A stretch of 55,014 nucleotides of DNA from Acidisarcina sp. (lineage in GTDB: Bacteria > Acidobacteriota > Terriglobia > Terriglobales > Acidobacteriaceae): positions 1 to 55,014 of the forward strand of contig DATLIY010000001.1 of NCBI GenBank assembly GCA_035539175.1, read 5' to 3'. Both the position numbers and the translations under genes were made by a program. This document shows positions 50,986 through 55,014 of the stretch, in pieces. Under the pieces are notes generated by a model, which worked only from the letters and a program-made list of their open reading frames with translations, did not search any database and had not been told where the DNA came from. Each line of letters opens with the position of its first letter. Position 1 is the first letter of the stretch.

Positions 50986-51211
50986 ATCGCAAAGGTCTGG
51001 GCGCTCCCTGCCCAGACCAAAGTCATCCCAGACAGATCCATACGCCGTGGCAGGCAACCATCGGGTTGCATCGAAAGCCACATTCCACGGCCTTTGCACG
51101 TTGATCGTCATGGGTAGTCATCCTGAGCCGGTTGCCATCCTGAGCGCAGTCATCCTGAGCACCAAGGATTGTCATCCTGAGCGCAGCGAAGGATCTATAT
51201 TTGGAGGGATT
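50986..51211. other. Non-coding stretch between EfpL and tRNA-Glu
   Basis: No gene is supported here. The right half is taken up by TCATCCTGAGC repeats, which continue almost to the tRNA 3' end. Confidence 0.6.
51114..51196. repeat. Clustered TCATCCTGAGC repeats
   Basis: TCATCCTGAGC occurs at 51,118-51,128, 51,150-51,160 and 51,172-51,182, with a near copy (CCATCCTGAGC) at 51,135-51,145. The last copy continues as GCAGCGAAGGATCT, the long form of a dispersed intergenic repeat well known from many bacterial genomes. The cluster lies just downstream of the tRNA. Confidence 0.85.
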
Positions 51212-51288
51212 TGGTAGCGGCATCGGGGATCGAACCCGAACTCTCTGCCTTGAGAGGGCAGCGTGTTAACCAATTACACCATGCCGCC
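51212..51288 (-). tRNA. tRNA-Glu(CTC), CCA encoded
   Basis: 77 nt. On the minus strand GGCGGCA pairs with TGCCGCT (one G-U), the D stem is GTGT/ACAC, the anticodon stem CTGCC/GGCAG encloses loop CTCTCAA with anticodon CTC, and the T stem TCGGG/CCCGA holds TTCGATC. Discriminator A and CCA follow at 51,212-51,215. It decodes GAG. Confidence 0.97.
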
Positions 51289-51428
51289 GTGCCGTGGTGG
51301 GGACAGCGTTTGTCAGCGTACAGCGCCAACTTTTCGAGTATATCAAGGTTACCGGGAAATGAGAATCGAGGTCAGTTACTCGGATTGAGAATCGCAGCCT
51401 CTGACGTTCTCTCTCCACTCCGCAATTC

Positions 51429-51704
51429 TTAAATCCCCAGCTTCTTCACTTCGTCGTTGTAGTACTTGCGGTACAGAATGTCCCACTCCTGGCTGCCTTC
51501 AGGAATGATCCTGCGCTGAGAGGCGATCTTTTGCCGAGCTGCAAGATCAATCTTCGTCTCCTCCGTCAGCAGGTTCTCTAGAATCTTGCGAGCCTCCTGC
51601 CGGATCGTGTTGCGATCCTCAAGAAAGTCGCACTCGTCGGTTTCCGCCAGGGTATCGGCCACAACGTGGGCCATCTTGTTCAGCTTATCGCGGGAGATTC
51701 TCAC
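51429..51704 (-). CDS. DUF507 family protein, second of pair
   Basis: 91 residues, MRISRDKLNKMAHVVADTLA onward, ending WDILYRKYYNDEVKKLGI. Highly helical and charged, as DUF507 proteins are. Starts with GTG that overlaps the stop of the other DUF507 gene by 4 nt (GTGA). Related to its neighbour, so the pair may form a heteromer. Function unknown. Confidence 0.88.
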   Translation of the reverse strand: MRISRDKLNKMAHVVADTLAETDECDFLEDRNTIRQEARKILENLLTEETKIDLAARQKIASQRRIIPEGSQEWDILYRKYYNDEVKKLGI

Positions 51705-51979
51705 AGGACCGCCTTGTATTTCTTGGCCAGCTCCAGCTTGACCTTCTTGAACATTTCGGCATAACTTGCGCCGGTCCGGTTCATCTCGTCCTGGTACGCA
51801 TCCAGGATCACACGCACTTCCTCGTTAATCCGATCTTCCAGAGTCAGTTCCTCCAGCAGACCGTTCAGGACGTGCTCCTCGACCGCGGCAAGCTTATCGC
51901 TTCGGATCATCTTGGCATCGACAAGATGTTTCACCGTTTGCCGAGCCAGATAACCGACGTATTCTCTTGAGAAAATCAT
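51701..51979 (-). CDS. DUF507 family protein, first of pair
   Basis: 92 residues from ATG 51,979 (MIFSREYVGYLARQTVKHLV), preferred over 52,006 because AAGAAG lies just ahead. The ending YAEMFKKVKLELAKKYKAVL is typical of DUF507. It sits 60 nt after the ferredoxin gene and overlaps the second copy by 4 nt. Function unknown; such tandem pairs are common in acidobacteria and deltaproteobacteria-like genomes. Confidence 0.88.
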   Translation of the reverse strand: MIFSREYVGYLARQTVKHLVDAKMIRSDKLAAVEEHVLNGLLEELTLEDRINEEVRVILDAYQDEMNRTGASYAEMFKKVKLELAKKYKAVL

Positions 51980-52039
51980 TGATCTTCTTGAAAATATAGC
52001 ACACACGACTCGTATCTTCGGTGCTTTAGGCCACCCGTG

Positions 52040-52417
52040 CTAGCGGCCTTTCTGCGGCCCCGGCCGATGAGGACATTGGGCGGTATTGATGCAGCTCTCC
52101 GGCAAGCGCAGTCGCTCGACCACGCGCCCGCCTACCAGGTGTTCCCTCACAATCTCGTCCACATCCTCCGGCTTCACAAAGCCGTACCAGACCTGCTCCG
52201 GATACACAACCACCGTTGGTCCATGCTCGCACTGGTCGAGACAGCCGGATTTATTGGCCCGGACCCGTCCTTTCAGCCCGATTGCGTCGATCTTTTGCTT
52301 GAAAAGCAGGTGCAGTTCGCTCTTGCCGTTCACTGTGCAGGACGGTCGTGCGCTCCCCGGCTCGCGATGATTTGTACAGACGAAAACATGCCGCTCAAAA
52401 TTTGCCAAGTATTCCAT
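52040..52417 (-). CDS. Thioredoxin-fold 2Fe-2S ferredoxin
   Basis: 125 residues with AAGGAG just before ATG. Cys residues at HVFVCTNHRE, ARPSC, and SGCLDQCEHGPTVVVYPE give the four ligands of thioredoxin-like [2Fe-2S] ferredoxins (Cys, then Cys, then CxxxC). No partner hydrogenase or NuoE gene is near. Probably a small soluble electron carrier, or a regulatory Fe-S protein. Confidence 0.88.
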   Translation of the reverse strand: MEYLANFERHVFVCTNHREPGSARPSCTVNGKSELHLLFKQKIDAIGLKGRVRANKSGCLDQCEHGPTVVVYPEQVWYGFVKPEDVDEIVREHLVGGRVVERLRLPESCINTAQCPHRPGPQKGR

Positions 52418-52518
52418 TTCTCCTTATGTCCATCCTAATTCATGCTGTGGTCCCTGCTCCGCTCTCCTCCGTGCCCTTTCCTGATGGAAGCTCCGCTGTT
52501 TTGCGCTTCAGCCCTAAA

Positions 52519-52564
52519 ACAACTCCTCCTTCACGCCCAAATGGGAACGCGAAGGAGGAGTTGT
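52519..52564 (-). terminator. Intrinsic terminator of the TonB receptor gene
   Basis: ACAACTCCTCCTTC and GAAGGAGGAGTTGT pair over 14 bp around an 18-nt loop that can itself pair CCC-AAAT-GGG. On the minus strand the stem runs into TTTT. It lies 38 nt after the receptor stop. Confidence 0.85.
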
Positions 52565-52601
52565 CATTTGGCGCAGAATCAGCGTCTTGAGTTGCTGGAA
52601 A

Positions 52602-54874
52602 CTACCACATCAGCTTCAGGGCCAACTGCATCTGACGAGGCAGATTGCTCTGTCCCCACGATCCCCTCTGGATGGTTCCGAAGTTAGGATCATTGGCGCT
52701 TCCGGTGTAGTTTTCCTGCCATAGCGGATGATTGAGAACATTGAAAGCTTCCAGCCTGAACTGAAGCTTTATATTCTCGACGATTGCGAAGTTCTTGGAG
52801 AGGTTCGCGTCGAACTGGTGATTGTTCGGCACACGGATTCCGGTATCGACCGTATTTGTGTGGGCACCGTACTCCGGAACCTGCATGAAGTCATAGTGAC
52901 CGCAGCCCTTTGAATAAGACATGGGTTGAATCGACCAGCTACCTGACTTGTCTCGGGCATACTTCGCAACGCAAGGCTCCACGCCACGAATATATCCTGT
53001 CGAAGGATCTACCTTTCGTGGTACCCATGCATTGTGGATGTACTGCTCAGAAGGATTGCCCGGCACCCTCCAAGGCCAGCCAGTCTCATAGACATAGAGA
53101 CTGCCCAGTTCCCATCCGCCGATAGCCGTGTCTACCAGGCGATTCGAGCTGCCGAGGAACTTGCGTCCGCGACCGACTGGCAGCAGATACACCCCGGAGA
53201 TCGTAATACGATGCGTTCTGTCGTTGCCGCTAATGGCTCTGTAAGGGATGCGATATACCTTATCAGCAAACCCACCCGCTTGCATCGCCTTCGACCAGGT
53301 CCATGTGCCATGCAAAGTCAGCGAGTCGCTCCACTTGTGCATAGCCGTAACCTGCAACGAATTGAACCACGACGTACCATCATTCAACTGCCACTCAAGA
53401 ATGTCGCCAAACGCGGCGTACGGCCGGATTAAGTTTCCACCCTGAATGGTTTTTGCTGTGTAGTAGCTTGTTCCCTCAAATCCCGCTACGTGGTAGAAGG
53501 GATTGGTCGGGTAATCGTTGTCGCATATGCTCGGATCGCCACCCATCTGAACATTGCACTTCTTGTAATACTCTAAAGATTGGTGATTGATGTTGTCGTT
53601 GCTGTCATCGTTGTACGTCTTACTTCCGACGTAGCTGACTTCAACAGTATCGTGGCTGAGAAACTGCCGCTGGAATCCTAGAGAATAGCTCCAAAAGGCA
53701 GGTGCTTTGTAATGCGGATTGATGAACCACGGCCCCTGTCCCAGACCGGTGAGCATACCCTGCGACGAACCCTTGGGCTGCACAACTGTCGGGAACGGGT
53801 TAGATAGGCTCTGGTATGGGTGCTTCCCTCCATCAAGTGTGGCGTCATAGTTCGTTTGCGCATACCAGCCTAACTGGTTTCCTCCCGGGGTGGGATTCCT
53901 AAACATCTCTCCAAAACCGCCACGAAAGACGGTCTTGTCGTCGATAGCATAGGCAAACCCAACGCGAGGCTGAATGTTGGTCTTGACCACAGGATAGAGC
54001 GAGCGGGGATTGCCATTCACACCCATGAAGGTAACCCCGCCCTTCACCACTCCGCCCGGAAGCGCTGCAGAGTTCACGAGCGAATTTACCGGATTTGTAG
54101 CGTTCATATCGAACGCATAGTCCGACCGGTTGTGGCGCTCCAGTTGAGGTCCGTTCAGGTCGTAACGAATGCCAAGGTTCAGCGTGAGCCTCGGTGTTAC
54201 CTTCCAGTCATCCTGGACGAAAGGAGCGTAGTAGTGCTGCGACCAGAAGGCTTGGGGCTGAATTGTCTCGTTACCCGAGGTAGCAGTACCCAGCAGCATC
54301 GAAGCAATTGAGTTTCCGCTATCCTGCGTCCAGAGCCAGCCAATATAGTTGGACTGAGTCCACTGCCGGTCTGTCCAGAAATATGGACCACCATAGACAT
54401 CGACATTGGCTGACTGCAGAAGCCTCATATCAAGGCCAGCATGTAATGTGTGTCTACCCTTGATCCAGGTAACGCTGGGGAAGAGGTTCATAGAGTTGCC
54501 AACGGTGCTGGAACCACCGCTGTTGCCCAGGCTGGAAAACTCACTGATGTCCAGCTTGGGGAAGTGATTGCTGGTTACGCCAAACTGCGAAACCTGCGCC
54601 CCGGTCCAACCAAGCGAGGTTTGATTAAAGCCAGTCGGTCCATCGAACCAATAATCATTTCTCGCGGTAACGGATGCGCGGAAATCGAGCAATAAGGTGG
54701 GAGAAAAGGTATGCACCCACTCCGTAGCAAAGGTGTGGCTTCGCTCTCCATGGGGTTCTGCACCCTGATTCGTTGCACCAGGCATGCCGTTCAGGCTTCT
54801 CAACTCGATACGCTCCCAGTAGCCATAGCGAAGGGAGAACCTATCTTTGCTGGTGAAGTTCTGATCCCACTTAC
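52602..54874 (-). pseudogene. Oar-like TonB-dependent receptor, 5' end cut by IS66
   Basis: About 757 codons of beta-barrel remain, from RKWDQNFTSKDRFSLRYGYW to the end LNHPLWQENYTGS then PRQMQLALKLMW. Typical Oar-type parts are PFVQDDWKVTPRLTLNLGIR and VGFAYAIDDKTVFRGGFGEM. A full receptor in this family is about 1050-1200 residues with an N-terminal carboxypeptidase-regulatory-like domain and a plug; both are missing. The native frame stops at 54,874/54,875, exactly where an IS66 end (GTAAGCG) begins. The first 18 codons of the open frame come from the IS. It cannot be exported without a signal peptide, so it is probably inactive. Confidence 0.85.
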
Positions 54875-54921
54875 GTAAGCGTTTGGTCTGAGCCGTCTTG
54901 ACAGTTAGATTTTTGACTATC

Positions 54922-54949
54922 GTGTCCACAAGTCGCGACGTGTGGACAC
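54922..54949. repeat. Palindrome between IS66 transposase and IS end
   Basis: GTGTCCAC (54,922-54,929) and GTGGACAC (54,942-54,949) flank the palindrome GTCGCGAC (54,932-54,939). Together they pair across 14 bp with one mismatch. It may stop transcription leaving the transposase gene or bind transposase. Confidence 0.75.
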
Positions 54950-54951
54950 AA

Positions 54952-55014
54952 CTAGGCGTTGACCGTATCGATTTGGATGTTCCAGGGCAGGAGGTCTTCG
55001 ATGCGGTTGATCGG
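54952..55014 (-). CDS. IS66-family transposase, C-terminal end only
   Basis: Twenty codons and a TAG stop: PINRIEDLLPWNIQIDTVNA. The PxNRIxxLLPW pattern is the signature of the IS66_C tail. The rest of the gene lies to the right of the window. Confidence 0.85.
   Translation of the reverse strand, partial: PINRIEDLLPWNIQIDTVNA

Larger units (their letters stand above)
54875..55014 (-). mobile_element. IS66-family insertion sequence, one end
   Basis: The border GTAAGCGTTTGGTCTGAGCC at 54,875 matches the conserved GTAAGCG start of IS66-family terminal repeats. It is followed by an intergenic stretch and the 3' end of an IS66 transposase. The element runs past the window edge. The 8 bp before it, CCACTTAC, would be the target duplication if the other end can be seen. 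Confidence 0.85.

Overview
The window looks like chromosome of an acidobacterium (class Terriglobia, Acidobacteriaceae-like). The inference rests on an Oar-like TonB-dependent receptor typical of that group, many FG-GAP/UnbV and 'two-component propeller' proteins, a DUF6526 protein, and abundant carbohydrate-active enzymes. No 16S gene is present, so the assignment rests on gene content only.

Layout. (1) 1 to about 11,450 is the integrase end of a tailed-phage prophage, nearly all on the minus strand: HK97-type portal (cut by the window edge), large and small terminase, ParB/methyltransferase, HNH nuclease, a phage sigma-70-like factor, small early genes, a replication initiator, a DnaB-like helicase, a winged-helix-like protein and a tyrosine integrase. 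A 33-nt element occurs twice as a probable promoter or operator, and one small plus-strand ORF has a duplicated ribosome-binding site and start. (2) 11.5-16.8 kb holds an ABC-F ATPase (Uup type), a DUF6526 membrane protein and a fused FAD/Fe-S 2-hydroxyacid dehydrogenase. (3) 16.9-21.9 kb is an N-acetylglucosamine block: GH20 hexosaminidase, divergent from a GlmS-like double-SIS protein (NagB-II-like deaminase candidate) and a NagX-like acetyltransferase.

(4) 21.9-26.2 kb encodes a periplasmic-propeller histidine kinase, its LuxR-type response regulator and a small exported protein. Divergent from it, 26.5-35.9 kb is a tight seven-gene operon: DAHP synthase, a HzsA-like monohaem protein, a CRTAC1 protein, a YncE-propeller/dihaem protein, a propeller protein, RidA and a LivK-like binding protein. 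Facing it are an amidase and a 1156-residue TPR/FG-GAP protein. The shared control region carries a CRP-type palindrome and repeats. This locus is the best candidate here for an undescribed system: periplasmic ligand sensing and haem redox chemistry joined to cytosolic aromatic or imine chemistry.

(5) 41.0-50.2 kb has a LysM protein, a GH28 and a divergent GH31 glycosidase, a DUF4914 PEPCK-like protein and an acyltransferase-3/SGNH O-acetylase. A 21-bp perfect hairpin lies between the convergent GH31 and DUF4914 genes. (6) 50.4-52.4 kb has an EfpL (YeiP)-type elongation factor P paralogue, dispersed TCATCCTGAGC repeats, tRNA-Glu(CTC), two overlapping DUF507 genes and a 2Fe-2S ferredoxin. (7) 52.6 kb to the end is an Oar-like TonB receptor whose 5' end has been replaced by an IS66-family element running off the window.
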